A DNA stretch of 64,000 bases from Acidobacteriota bacterium (GTDB lineage: Bacteria > Acidobacteriota > UBA4820 > DSQY01), in contig JAJYLT010000014.1 in NCBI GenBank assembly GCA_021787565.1, positions 18,215 through 82,214 of the forward strand, in the 5' to 3' direction. Each line of letters opens with the position of its first letter. Positions within the stretch are counted from its first letter, which is position 1. Position numbers and translations under genes: made by a program. Positions 41,874 through 50,152 of the stretch are shown one piece after another. The notes beneath the pieces were generated by a model. The model was not told where the DNA came from. It ran no database searches and worked only from the letters and a program-made list of their open reading frames with translations.

Positions 41874-42880
41874 GGCCTTTCCTCCGTGAGCATGTCGAGC
41901 AGCAGGGCCTTCTGAACGTGCAGGCGGTTTCCGGCCTGGCGGACGACGGCGCTCCTCGGACCGTCCAGGACCTCGTCCGCGACCTTGACGTTTCGCCGCA
42001 CGGGCAAGCAGTGCATGAACGAGGCGTTCGGGGCGGCGGTCTCGAACCACGACTCAGCCACGCACCAATCGCGCAGCGGGGAACGGAGCGCGGCCTCCTC
42101 CTCCGGCTTCGCATAGAGGGACGGGGCGGCCCAGGACTTGGCGTAGAGCACGTGGGCGCCCTCCATCCCCTCGCGGCGGTCCGAGGTCTCTCGGATGCGG
42201 GCGCCGGAATGCCGCGCGATCTCCACGGCGCCGGTCATGACGGACTCGGGCAGCGAGAAGCCCTCCGGGCGGAGGACGGTGATGTCCATGCCTCTCATCG
42301 CGGCCATTCGAAGGGCGGAGGCCGGCACGGCGTAGGGCAGGGCCTTGGGGTGGTAGGCCCAGGACAGGACGAAGCGCCCGCCGCGGCGCGGGACGGCCAG
42401 GTCGTCGAGGGTCTTCCAGTCGGCGAGGGCCTGGCAGGGGTGGGCCGCCGCGGATTCGAGGTTGATGAACGGCACGGGGCTCAACGCGGCCATCGTGCGG
42501 ATCACCGTGTCGGCCAGATCGGCCTGCAGGTCCCTGCCACCGGCGAAGCACCGGACGGCGAGGGCATCCGCGTACTGGGCGAGCACCGGGATGGCTTCGC
42601 GCACGTGCTCGGCCGCCTCCCCATCCATGACGGCGCCGTCCTCCGTCTCGATCTTCCAGGAACTCTGGCCGGGCGTGATGACGACGGTATCGCCTCCGAG
42701 TTGCTTGACTCCGGCGTCCATGGAGGCGAAGGTGCGCAGCGAGGGATTCATGAAGAGAAGGCCGACGATCTTGCCGGCGAGGGAACGGCGGACGGGTGCG
42801 CTCTCGAGTTCGCCGGCCAGGGCGAGCAAGGCTTGGAGGCGATCGTCGGACAGGTCCGTGAGGTCGAGGAAGGGTCTCAT
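41870..42880 (-). CDS. argF': N-acetylornithine carbamoyltransferase-type transcarbamylase (ArgF')
   Basis: 336-residue transcarbamylase. The carbamoyl-phosphate motif reads FMNPSLRTFASMDAGVKQLG instead of SxRT with a Ser, and the stretch SSWKIETEDGAVMDGEAAEH is typical of the acetylated-substrate enzymes of Xanthomonas and Bacteroidetes. The HCLPVRRN motif and the late Lys of HVQKALLLDML are present. This means carbamoylation occurs on acetylornithine (or succinylornithine), and the acyl group is removed later by ArgE. The choice between acetyl and succinyl substrate is not certain. It overlaps argD and argB by 4 bases each. Confidence 0.86.
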   Translation of the reverse strand: MRPFLDLTDLSDDRLQALLALAGELESAPVRRSLAGKIVGLLFMNPSLRTFASMDAGVKQLGGDTVVITPGQSSWKIETEDGAVMDGEAAEHVREAIPVLAQYADALAVRCFAGGRDLQADLADTVIRTMAALSPVPFINLESAAAHPCQALADWKTLDDLAVPRRGGRFVLSWAYHPKALPYAVPASALRMAAMRGMDITVLRPEGFSLPESVMTGAVEIARHSGARIRETSDRREGMEGAHVLYAKSWAAPSLYAKPEEEAALRSPLRDWCVAESWFETAAPNASFMHCLPVRRNVKVADEVLDGPRSAVVRQAGNRLHVQKALLLDMLTEERP

Positions 42881-44043
42881 GAGGCAATCTCCTTGAGGGC
42901 CGCGGTGAGTTCGTCCACGTGCCGGTCTTCGAGAATCAGCGGAGGCAGGAGGCGCACGACGTGGGGGTCCGCGCTGCCGCCCGCCAGGATGCGGCGCGCG
43001 CGCAGCGCGGAGAGGACCTCCTTCGCCGGCGGCGCGGTGCGAAGGCCGAGCAGAAACCCCATGCCCTGGACATCCGTGACGGGCCCGACTCGCGCCTCAG
43101 TGGCCAGCCGCTGGGAAAGCCTCCGGACTTTAGGCAGGAGGTCCTCCCGCTCGAGGATGCCGATGGTGGCCTCCACCAGCGCCGCCGCGAGCGGACCCCC
43201 TCCGAAGGTGGTCCCGAGGTCGCCCTTCTTCACGAGCCGTCCCACCGGCTCCGTCACCATCACGGCGCCGACGGGGAAGCCTCCGCCCAGCCCCTTGGCG
43301 GTGGTCAGGAGGTCCGGTGTAATGTCGACCGCCTGGGCCACGAAGGGCCGGCCGGACCGCCCCATGCCGCACTGGACCTCGTCGAAGACGAGCAGGGCGC
43401 CGCGCTCGGTGCACAGCCGGCGCGCGGTGCCCAGGAAGTCCCGCGACAGTGCTCGTGCGCCCGCCACGCCCTGGACGGGCTCCACGATCACCGCAGCCAC
43501 GTCCCGGCGAACGGCGCGCTCCAGGGCGCCCGCGTCATCGAAGGGCACGAAGGTGACGTCGAAGGGCGCCCGGGCGAAACCGTACCACGCCTCGCTGCCC
43601 CACGTGACGGCGGCCGCGGCGGCCGTGCGGCCGTGGAAGGCGCCCTCCACCGCCACGACCTTCCGCCGTCCGGTGGCCAGGAAGGCGATGCGCAAAGCGT
43701 TCTCGTTGGCCTCCGCCCCGGAGTTCACGAAGAAGACCCGGTCCAGGCCCGCCGGTCCGAATCCCGCAAGGCATGCCGCCGCGCGCTCCCGCACGGCGAG
43801 CGGGAAAAGGTTGCTCTGGAAGAAGAGCGTCCGGCTCTGCCCCTCGAGGGCGGCGAGCAGGCGAGGGTACCCGTAGCCCAGGAGCGCCACGGCGTGGCCT
43901 CCGTAGAAGTCCAGGTAGCGTTCCCCCCCGGAGGTGAACAGGTACGGTCCCTCGCCCCGCGCGGGCTCGAACTCGACCTGGTGAAAGACGTCGAGCAGGG
44001 CGGAGGAGGCCGTTGGCGTCCGATCGTCCATAGTGGCTCCCAT
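42877..44043 (-). CDS. argD: Acetylornithine aminotransferase
   Basis: 388-residue class III PLP aminotransferase forming N-acetylornithine from the semialdehyde with glutamate. Landmarks are VFFVNSGAEANENALRIAF, GAFHGRTAAAAAVTW, LVFDEVQCGMGRSGRPF and the PLP lysine in TTAKGLGGGFPVGAVM. A second, similar aminotransferase occurs in the lysine operon, so each pathway has its own copy. It lies 3 bases after argC. Confidence 0.93.
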   Translation of the reverse strand: MGATMDDRTPTASSALLDVFHQVEFEPARGEGPYLFTSGGERYLDFYGGHAVALLGYGYPRLLAALEGQSRTLFFQSNLFPLAVRERAAACLAGFGPAGLDRVFFVNSGAEANENALRIAFLATGRRKVVAVEGAFHGRTAAAAAVTWGSEAWYGFARAPFDVTFVPFDDAGALERAVRRDVAAVIVEPVQGVAGARALSRDFLGTARRLCTERGALLVFDEVQCGMGRSGRPFVAQAVDITPDLLTTAKGLGGGFPVGAVMVTEPVGRLVKKGDLGTTFGGGPLAAALVEATIGILEREDLLPKVRRLSQRLATEARVGPVTDVQGMGFLLGLRTAPPAKEVLSALRARRILAGGSADPHVVRLLPPLILEDRHVDELTAALKEIAS

Positions 44044-44046
44044 GGC

Positions 44047-45129
44047 CTAGCAGAACCCGAGTCCCGGCAGGCGCAGGCCGGTGTCGTCGTCCAGGGCGAA
44101 GAGGCGGTTCATCCACTGGATGGCCCCGCCCGCCGCGCCCTTGACAAGATTGTCGATGACGGATGTCATCACGATGGTCCGCCCGCGCACCGCGACGCCG
44201 ATCCGGCAGCGGTTGGTTCCGACCACCTCGTGCAGCGCCGGCGGCTCGGACGAAGCCTCCACGAATGCGCTTGCCGCGTAGAACTCGTTGAGGACCGCGA
44301 CGATTCGCGAAGCCGGCGAGGGCTCGCGCAGCGTGGCCCGGATCGTGGAGTGGATGCCCCGGACGAAGGGGCCGGAGTGCGGAACGAATTCGACGCTGGG
44401 CGCGCAGTCCGGCCGCGCCGCGGCCAGGAGCCGCGCCATCTCGGGCTCGTGACGGTGCGCCAGCGGCGAATAGGCCGAGAGATTGGCGTGGCGTTCGGGA
44501 TGGTGGGTCTTGGCGGTGGGCGTGCGGCCGCTGCCCGAACTGCCGGTCACGGCGCAGATGAAGACGCCCTCCTCGCAGAGGTTCATCGCGAAAAGGGGGA
44601 AGAGCGGCAGGACCGCGGCCGTCGTGAAGCATCCGGGCTGGGCCGCGAATGCGGGCGGTACGCCCCGGTAGTGCTCGGGCACCGCGCAGGTGAAGGAGGC
44701 ACACCGGTGGGGCGCTCCGTGCGGCAGTCCGTAGACGGCGGCGAAGGCCTCGGGATCGGTGAACCTGCCGTCGGCGGACAGATCGACGACGTGGGGGCGC
44801 GCTCCGGCCCTCTCCGCCCGGAGGAGAAGGGTGTCGAGGAGAGACGCGGTGGCGCCGTGCGGGGTCGCCGCGAAGAGGCCCAGGTGCAGGTCTTTCTCGA
44901 AGTGTCTTCCAAGCCCCTCGAAGGGCTCGAATCGGAGCTGATCGAGGCCGATCCCGGACAGGTGGTGGAACGCGTCGACGACGCGTTGTCCCGCGTGGCC
45001 GTCCGACCCGATTCCCACGACCCGGAAGCGCGGATGGAGGCAGAGAAGGCGGAGGAGCTCTCCCGAAACGTACCCCGCGCCCCCCAGAAGGACGACGGGG
45101 ATGGGCCGGGCGTCAGCGGAGGACTTCAT
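44047..45129 (-). CDS. argC: N-acetyl-gamma-glutamyl-phosphate reductase
   Basis: 360-residue NADPH reductase producing the acetylglutamate semialdehyde. The N-terminal Rossmann motif is VVLLGGAGYVSGELLRLL, and the catalytic Cys is in FAAQPGCFTTAAVLPLF. GSSGSGRTPTAKTHHPERHA is family-typical. It is longer than the lysine-operon LysY and clearly the arginine copy. Its start overlaps the end of the P-loop gene by 17 bases. Confidence 0.94.
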   Translation of the reverse strand: MKSSADARPIPVVLLGGAGYVSGELLRLLCLHPRFRVVGIGSDGHAGQRVVDAFHHLSGIGLDQLRFEPFEGLGRHFEKDLHLGLFAATPHGATASLLDTLLLRAERAGARPHVVDLSADGRFTDPEAFAAVYGLPHGAPHRCASFTCAVPEHYRGVPPAFAAQPGCFTTAAVLPLFPLFAMNLCEEGVFICAVTGSSGSGRTPTAKTHHPERHANLSAYSPLAHRHEPEMARLLAAARPDCAPSVEFVPHSGPFVRGIHSTIRATLREPSPASRIVAVLNEFYAASAFVEASSEPPALHEVVGTNRCRIGVAVRGRTIVMTSVIDNLVKGAAGGAIQWMNRLFALDDDTGLRLPGLGFC

Positions 45130-46189
45130 GGGCGGTGTCGTCCTCGAAGGCGAGGGCGTTCAGGAAGAAGGCGGAGAATGCGGCGGCCTGGGAACGAGCG
45201 TTGATCGCGGTGACCCCCGTCTCCCTCTCCACGACGCGGACGCCTGCCACGTTGTCGGTCGCGGGTCCCGTCACGAGAGCCGTCTCCAGGGAGTACCGCT
45301 CCTTGAGCAGCCGCACGCCGCCCCAGGCCGCCACCGGGTCGTTCGCGGCGAGGATGACCGTGTGAAAGACGGCGCGCAGATCCGCGTCGGCCAGAATTGC
45401 ATCCACCCCGTAGAGGCCTATCACCCCGTCTCCGAGCTCGAGCACGATGACGTCGGGGCGGCCGGAGGCCAGGTGCGTCAGAAGCGTTCGGGTCGCATCG
45501 GGCGCCACGCCGGGCGTGGTCGTCACGATGCCGAGATCGGTGAAGATCAGCGTCCGGGCGGCGCCGGCATCTTCCATGGCGAGGATGTCGCGCCGCAGAG
45601 ACACACCGGTGGCCTTGCACGCGGCCACCCGGAGGCCGTGATGGGCGAAGGCCTGGATGAGCGTGCAGGCGGCCTGGGTCTTCCCCGCGTTCATGCAGGT
45701 TCCGACCACGGCGACGACGGGAATGCCGCCGACCTCGAGCGCCGATTGGAGGGGGATCGCGCCCTGGGCGATGTGGGCGGGTACGCCGATCCGCTCCGCG
45801 AGGTAGGGAAAATGGAGGACTTGGCCGAGGACTTCGCAGTCGAAGGGCTGGCCGAAGTCCGGGTTGACGCCGTCGCATTTGCCGATGACGCCGCCCATGT
45901 TGAGGAGGTTCAGGTGGTCGCCCGCCTCGACCGTCTTCGGGAGGTGGCCCGAGTATCCGAAGAGGGCCTTCCGGTGGCCGAGCGCGCCGGCGACGAGGTC
46001 GCCCGGCTTGACGTGGGAGAACCGTCCCGAGGGGAGTTCGATCTGGTTGTAGGTGCTCTTGGCGTTGAGCACCCTGACGGCGATGACGCCCCCCTCCGTT
46101 GCGGGAATCTCCGGGCTCAGCCGCACCTCTCGGGAGAGGCGACACGTGAGGGTCACGGAGCCGATCTTATCGAGAAGGACTTTCTTCAC
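45113..46189 (-). CDS. P-loop NTPase of unknown function (DUF1611-like) embedded in the arginine operon
   Basis: 358-residue protein, not a known arg enzyme. Residues ~1-155 form an unrecognised domain (ITLxCRLSREVRLSPEIPA-like beginning, then GKCDGVNPDFGQPF). The second half has a Walker A-type loop GTCMNAGKT at residues 163-171, a KATG motif and an acidic VIVLELGDGVIG strand, resembling the DUF1611/dethiobiotin-synthetase-like NTPase fold. GTG start overlaps the argG stop as GTGA, and its end overlaps argC by 17 bases. It is therefore made together with arginine enzymes. DgcN, a D-glutamate N-acetyltransferase, belongs to the DUF1611 family, so glutamate acetylation is a possible role (inference). 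Confidence 0.75.
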   Translation of the reverse strand: MKKVLLDKIGSVTLTCRLSREVRLSPEIPATEGGVIAVRVLNAKSTYNQIELPSGRFSHVKPGDLVAGALGHRKALFGYSGHLPKTVEAGDHLNLLNMGGVIGKCDGVNPDFGQPFDCEVLGQVLHFPYLAERIGVPAHIAQGAIPLQSALEVGGIPVVAVVGTCMNAGKTQAACTLIQAFAHHGLRVAACKATGVSLRRDILAMEDAGAARTLIFTDLGIVTTTPGVAPDATRTLLTHLASGRPDVIVLELGDGVIGLYGVDAILADADLRAVFHTVILAANDPVAAWGGVRLLKERYSLETALVTGPATDNVAGVRVVERETGVTAINARSQAAAFSAFFLNALAFEDDTAHEVLR

Positions 46190-47415
46190 TCGGAACTCCC
46201 ATTCAAGGAGGTCGGGGCGTTCTTCCCCGCCCGCGAGAAGAGCATGCCCTGAAGGCCGGCGATGCGGGAAAAGCCGCGGGCGTCCTCCGCCGTCCATTCC
46301 CTCGCCGCCTCGCCGTAGACGGACTTCGAGGCGTCCTTTAGCGAGTACGGGGAGGAGACGCCTTCGGCCATGGCGGAGCCCGGCCTGAAGAGCAGCCGAA
46401 CGTCGCCCGTGACCCGCTCCTGCGAACGGACGAGCAGGGCTTCGATGTCGCGGCAGGCCGGATCGTAGAATTGGCCTTCGTGGATGAAGTCGCCGTAGGC
46501 CATGGCCACGTGGTCTTTGACGCGCTGCTGGCGGGCCGACAGCGTGAGCTTCTCCAGCTCGCGGTGGGCCTGGATGAGCACCGTCGCCGCGGGGGCTTCA
46601 AAGGCGACGCGGCCCTTGAGGCCGAGGATGGTGTCGCCCAGGTGGATGCCCCGGCCGATTCCGAACCCGCCCGCCAGGGTATTGAGGCGTTCGATCAGCG
46701 CCACCGGCGCCATGGGTGTTCCGTCCAGCCCGGCGGGTTCGCCCCTCGTGAACGACAGGACGTGGACCTCTGGCGGCAGGGGATGGTCGAAGACCCCGCG
46801 CGTGAGGATCCACGCCTCTTCCGGCAGCGGACCGGTGGTGTCCGTCGTCTCTCGGCCCCCGATGGTGCACCCCCAGAGGCCGGTGTTGACGGAGTAGGCC
46901 GATCGGGCGGCCGGCCACTCCACCCCCCGATGGGTGAGGTAAGCGACTTCGTCCTCTCGGGAAAATCCTTGGTCGCGAATGGGTGCAAGGATCTCCGTGC
47001 CGGGAAGGAGCGTCATGAGCGCGACTTCGAACCGGACCTGGTCGTTGCCCGCAGCCGTGGAGCCGTGCGCCACGGCCGCGGCGCCTTGCTGGCGGGCCAC
47101 TTCTGCCACCAAGCGCGCCTGAAGGGCCCGCTCGGCCCCGACGCACAGCGGATAGAGGTGCCCCCTCAGCACGTTGCCCATCAAGAGATGGGCCAACGTC
47201 TCCCGGTAGTAATCCCGCCGGGCATCCAGCGTGTGGTGGCCCGCAGCGCCGAGGCGGAGAGCCAGCTTCTCGATCCTAGTGCGGTCGTCTTCGGTGAGCC
47301 CGCCCGTGTCCACTGTCACGGTGATGACCGGACGGCCGTAGTGTTCCGCCAGCCATGGCACGCAAAAGGAGGTATCGAGCCCGCCGCTGAAGGCGAGGAC
47401 GATCGGCTCAGCCAT
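46186..47415 (-). CDS. argG: Argininosuccinate synthase
   Basis: Joins citrulline and aspartate with ATP to argininosuccinate. The 409-residue protein has the PP-loop LAFSGGLDTSFCV at the N-terminus, the citrulline/aspartate-binding segment AHGSTAAGNDQVRFEVALM, and GIGRGIHLGDTILGLKGRVA. It differs from the usual type in VEWPAARSAYSVNTGLWGCT but follows the class. It overlaps argR by 8 bases at its start and the P-loop gene by GTGA. Confidence 0.94.
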   Translation of the reverse strand: MAEPIVLAFSGGLDTSFCVPWLAEHYGRPVITVTVDTGGLTEDDRTRIEKLALRLGAAGHHTLDARRDYYRETLAHLLMGNVLRGHLYPLCVGAERALQARLVAEVARQQGAAAVAHGSTAAGNDQVRFEVALMTLLPGTEILAPIRDQGFSREDEVAYLTHRGVEWPAARSAYSVNTGLWGCTIGGRETTDTTGPLPEEAWILTRGVFDHPLPPEVHVLSFTRGEPAGLDGTPMAPVALIERLNTLAGGFGIGRGIHLGDTILGLKGRVAFEAPAATVLIQAHRELEKLTLSARQQRVKDHVAMAYGDFIHEGQFYDPACRDIEALLVRSQERVTGDVRLLFRPGSAMAEGVSSPYSLKDASKSVYGEAAREWTAEDARGFSRIAGLQGMLFSRAGKNAPTSLNGSSE

Positions 47416-47842
47416 GGCCCGCCTCCTTGATGGCCGCGGTGATTCGCGCCACCACGACCTTCTGCTGGTGGGCCCCGGCGGTGGCGAGGAAAATGGTATC
47501 GTCCCCCGCCACGGTCCCCGTCACTTCGGCCCAGGCCGCGTGGTCGATGGCGATGGCGACGAAGGCGGCCAGGCCGGCCCCCGTCTTGATCACCAGAAGG
47601 TTGGGGCCCGCCGACTTGGTCTCCTGGATGAAGCTGACCACCCCTTTCAGCTCCGCAGGCTGCGGTTCGCTCCCCCACAACGCGCTTGCGGGCAGGTAGC
47701 GGCCTTCCACGCGGATCACGCCCATTTCTCGAAGGTCGCGGGACACGCTGGATTGCGTCACCTGGATTCCGCGCTCCTGGAGTCTCGCCAGAAGCTCGGA
47801 TTGGCTGGTAACCGCGTGGCGGCGCAGAATCTGTTCGATCAC
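47408..47842 (-). CDS. argR: Arginine repressor
   Basis: Hexameric arginine-responsive DNA-binding regulator. An N-terminal winged helix (SQSELLARLQERGIQVTQSS, then VSRDLREMGVIRV) and a C-terminal arginine-binding domain (AGLAAFVAIAIDH, VAGDDTIFLAT) are seen. The GTG at 47842 gives 144 residues but cuts the first helix of the DNA-binding domain. An ATT codon at 47881 with a perfectly spaced AGGAGG would add 13 residues (IPSSIDLAKERRA) that align with the usual ArgR start. It heads the arg operon and probably autoregulates it. Confidence 0.9.
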   Translation of the reverse strand: MIEQILRRHAVTSQSELLARLQERGIQVTQSSVSRDLREMGVIRVEGRYLPASALWGSEPQPAELKGVVSFIQETKSAGPNLLVIKTGAGLAAFVAIAIDHAAWAEVTGTVAGDDTIFLATAGAHQQKVVVARITAAIKEAGHG

Positions 47843-47880
47843 CGCCCGTCTCTCCTTCGCGAGATCGATGCTGCTGGGAA

Positions 47881-47893
47881 TGGGCCACCTCCT
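47881..47893 (-). promoter_or_regulatory. Strong ribosome-binding site upstream of an ATT codon for argR
   Basis: AGGAGG followed after 6 bases by ATT in frame with ArgR. The extension restores the first helix of the winged-helix domain. A second plausible site (AAGGAG) precedes the GTG at 47842, so both starts may be used. Confidence 0.5.
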
Positions 47894-48209
47894 GAAGGGT
47901 CGCGAGTATCCGGCTAAAAACCAGCAACCCGGGCTAAGTTATCATAATGCGCAAAACAATGCAATGGGTCCTTGGCGAAGCGTCCCGCGGTTGATCGCAA
48001 TATATGCAGTGTTTATAATGATAATGATCTTGCAATCAGGCAGGATGTCCAACCCGAGGTGAAAAGCATGTTTCGGTAAGATGCGCATAATGGCCCGGCG
48101 CGATCCGGTCGGGGATCGGCGACACGCCGTTCGCCGCGAGCCGCGCACGAGCTCGCAGGCATCCTCTCGCTCCGCAGGAGGGAAGCGCCTCCGCCGTCCG
48201 GCTTCCTCT
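47882..48209. promoter_or_regulatory. AT-rich upstream region of the arginine operon
   Basis: 328 bases without a gene. The part from about 47935 to 48045 is AT-rich against a GC-rich background and contains TATAAACACTGCATATATTG and TTGCATTGTTTTGCGCAT, then TATGATAAC on the minus strand. These look like promoter and ArgR operator material, although no perfect TGAAT-N-ATTCA ARG box is present. The remaining part up to the lysJ stop shows nothing clear. Confidence 0.45.
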
Positions 48210-49364
48210 TCAGCCTAAGACCCGCTCCACGGCCTCGGCCACGCGGCCGAGGTCGTCCTCCTCGATGGTCAGCGGGGGCAGGAGGCGCAGGACGTTGGGC
48301 CCGGCGGGCAGGGCGAGGACGCCCTCGGCGGCGAGCCGGTCCAGGTAGGGGCGCACCTTCTCCCTGAGTTCGACGCCCACCATCAGGCCGAGGCCGCGGA
48401 CCTGGCGCACGCGCGGGCCTCGGATGGCGCCGAGGCGCGTCATGAGGCGCTCTCCCTTGCGCTCGGCCTGCTCCCAGAGGCGTGTCTCCACCATGACGCC
48501 GAGCGAGGCCGAGGCGGCGGCGCAGCAGAGGGGGTTCCCGCCGAAGGTGGTGCCGTGCTTGTTGGGCTGGGCCCGGATCGCGGACGAACAGAGCACGGCG
48601 CCCATGGGGAGCCCGCCCGCGATGGACTTGGCGAGGCAGACGAGGTCCGGCTCCAGGCCGAAGCGCTCGAAGGCGAAGAGGCGACCCGTGCGGCAGAAGC
48701 CAGTCTGGACCTCGTCGATGAGGAGGAGCGCGCCGCGCTCCCGACAGAGGGCCGCGACACCGGTCAGGACCTCGCCGTCCGCCACGTGCACGCCTCCCTC
48801 CCCCTGCACCACCTCCAGAAGGACGCCCGCCGTTTCCTCGGTCACGGCGGCCTCGGCGGCCTGGAGGTCGTTGAAGGGGACGAAGGTGAAGCCTTCCACC
48901 AGGGGCCCGAAGCCGTCCCGGTAGAGGGGGTTGTGGGTGGCGCTGAGGGCGCCGAGGGTGCGCCCGTGGAAGGCCTGCCTCGCGCAGACGAAGCGCGTGC
49001 GCCCCGTGGTGAAGCGGGCGAGCTTGAGGGCGGCCTCCACCGCCTCGGCGCCGGAGTTGCACAGGAAGGCGCGGCCGAGGCCAGGTGGCGCCGCACCGGC
49101 CAGGCGTTCGAGGAAGAGGGCGCGGGCGTCGCTGTAGAAGGTGTTGCTGCAGCTGATGAGCCGCCCGGCCTGCTGGCGCACGGCCTCCACCACGGCCGGG
49201 TGGCAGTGGCCGAGGTTGGCCGTCCCGTGGCCCGCCACGCAATCGATGTAGCAGCGGCCCCCCTGGTCCCAGACGCGGGCGTTCTCCCCGCGCACGAGGA
49301 CGATGCCGCGCTTGGCGTAGAGGGGCAGGGCGTGGGCCTCTTCCATGGAAGCGAAATCGATCAT
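48210..49364 (-). CDS. lysJ: [LysW]-aminoadipate semialdehyde/glutamate semialdehyde aminotransferase
   Basis: 384-residue class III PLP aminotransferase. Landmarks are LCNSGAEAVEAALKLARFTT, RQAFHGRTLGALSATHNPLY, LLIDEVQTGFCRTGRLFAFE and the PLP lysine in VCLAKSIAGGLPMGAVLCSS. Placed last in the lysW operon, it should transfer an amino group to LysW-gamma-aminoadipate semialdehyde to give LysW-gamma-lysine. The ATG overlaps the lysZ stop as ATGA. An ArgD role alone is less likely because the arginine operon has its own copy. Confidence 0.9.
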   Translation of the reverse strand: MIDFASMEEAHALPLYAKRGIVLVRGENARVWDQGGRCYIDCVAGHGTANLGHCHPAVVEAVRQQAGRLISCSNTFYSDARALFLERLAGAAPPGLGRAFLCNSGAEAVEAALKLARFTTGRTRFVCARQAFHGRTLGALSATHNPLYRDGFGPLVEGFTFVPFNDLQAAEAAVTEETAGVLLEVVQGEGGVHVADGEVLTGVAALCRERGALLLIDEVQTGFCRTGRLFAFERFGLEPDLVCLAKSIAGGLPMGAVLCSSAIRAQPNKHGTTFGGNPLCCAAASASLGVMVETRLWEQAERKGERLMTRLGAIRGPRVRQVRGLGLMVGVELREKVRPYLDRLAAEGVLALPAGPNVLRLLPPLTIEEDDLGRVAEAVERVLG

Positions 49365-50152
49365 TGGATCACCGTTCCCTTTCCCGACAGGGCCCCTTCG
49401 AGCGGATGGGGGGCGCGGCCGTCGGCGATGGCGACCCACACGGGCCCCGCCTCCAGCGTCCGCAGGATGGCGCGGAGCTTGCGCCGGAAGCGGCCCGGCG
49501 CATCGGCCTCGAGGCGCGCGAGCTCGTCCCTGCTCAGCGAGGCAATGGCCGAGGCCGGGTCCGACCGGTCCGCGAGAAAGCCCTCGGCCTCGATGAGGTG
49601 GACCACGCACCGGGCGCGGAAGGTCTCCTGAAGGAGCGCCACCACCTCGTCGTTCTCCGAGTTCACCGCGAAGCCGTTCTCGTCGGCGATGGGCACCGTG
49701 AGGACGGGCGTGTAGCCCGCGGCGAGGAGCAGGTGCAGCAAGGCGGCGTTCACCTCTCGCGGTTTGCCGGAGAGGTCGCGCTTGAGGACGATCCTGTCCC
49801 CTTCGCGGGCGCGAATGGCAGCGTTCCGGCGCCCGCGAATCACGGCACCGTCGAGGCCCGTGAGCCCGACGGCGCGCACGCCTCGCCGCAACAGAGCCTC
49901 CACCAGCCTTTTGTTGCGCAGCCCAGCGTAGGCCATGAGCATGAGCTCCATCAGGGGCTCGTCGGAGAGGACGCTGGCGTAGCCGCTGGCCGAGGTGAGC
50001 ACCTCCAGGCGCACGCCGAGCCTCTCTGCCAGTTCGTCGCGCCAGGCGTTGGCGCCGTGCACGATGAGCACTCCCTCATCGAGGCGGGCCACGTCCTCGG
50101 CGAGGCCCTCCAGGTTGAGCCCCTTCCCTCCGCCCACCTTGACTATGACCAC
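49361..50152 (-). CDS. lysZ: [LysW]-aminoadipate kinase
   Basis: 263-residue amino-acid kinase of the LysZ group. It begins VVIVKVGGGKGLNLEGLAED and contains LIVHGANAWRDELAERLGV and FAVNSENDEVVALLQETFRA. It phosphorylates the free delta-carboxylate of aminoadipate bound to LysW. The GTG at 50152 is chosen because GGAGGG lies 7 bases before it and because it gives the natural LysZ start; an ATG 13 codons earlier would overlap the amidotransferase gene by 49 bases. It overlaps the amidotransferase by 10 bases and lysJ by 4. Confidence 0.88.
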   Translation of the reverse strand: MVIVKVGGGKGLNLEGLAEDVARLDEGVLIVHGANAWRDELAERLGVRLEVLTSASGYASVLSDEPLMELMLMAYAGLRNKRLVEALLRRGVRAVGLTGLDGAVIRGRRNAAIRAREGDRIVLKRDLSGKPREVNAALLHLLLAAGYTPVLTVPIADENGFAVNSENDEVVALLQETFRARCVVHLIEAEGFLADRSDPASAIASLSRDELARLEADAPGRFRRKLRAILRTLEAGPVWVAIADGRAPHPLEGALSGKGTVIQ

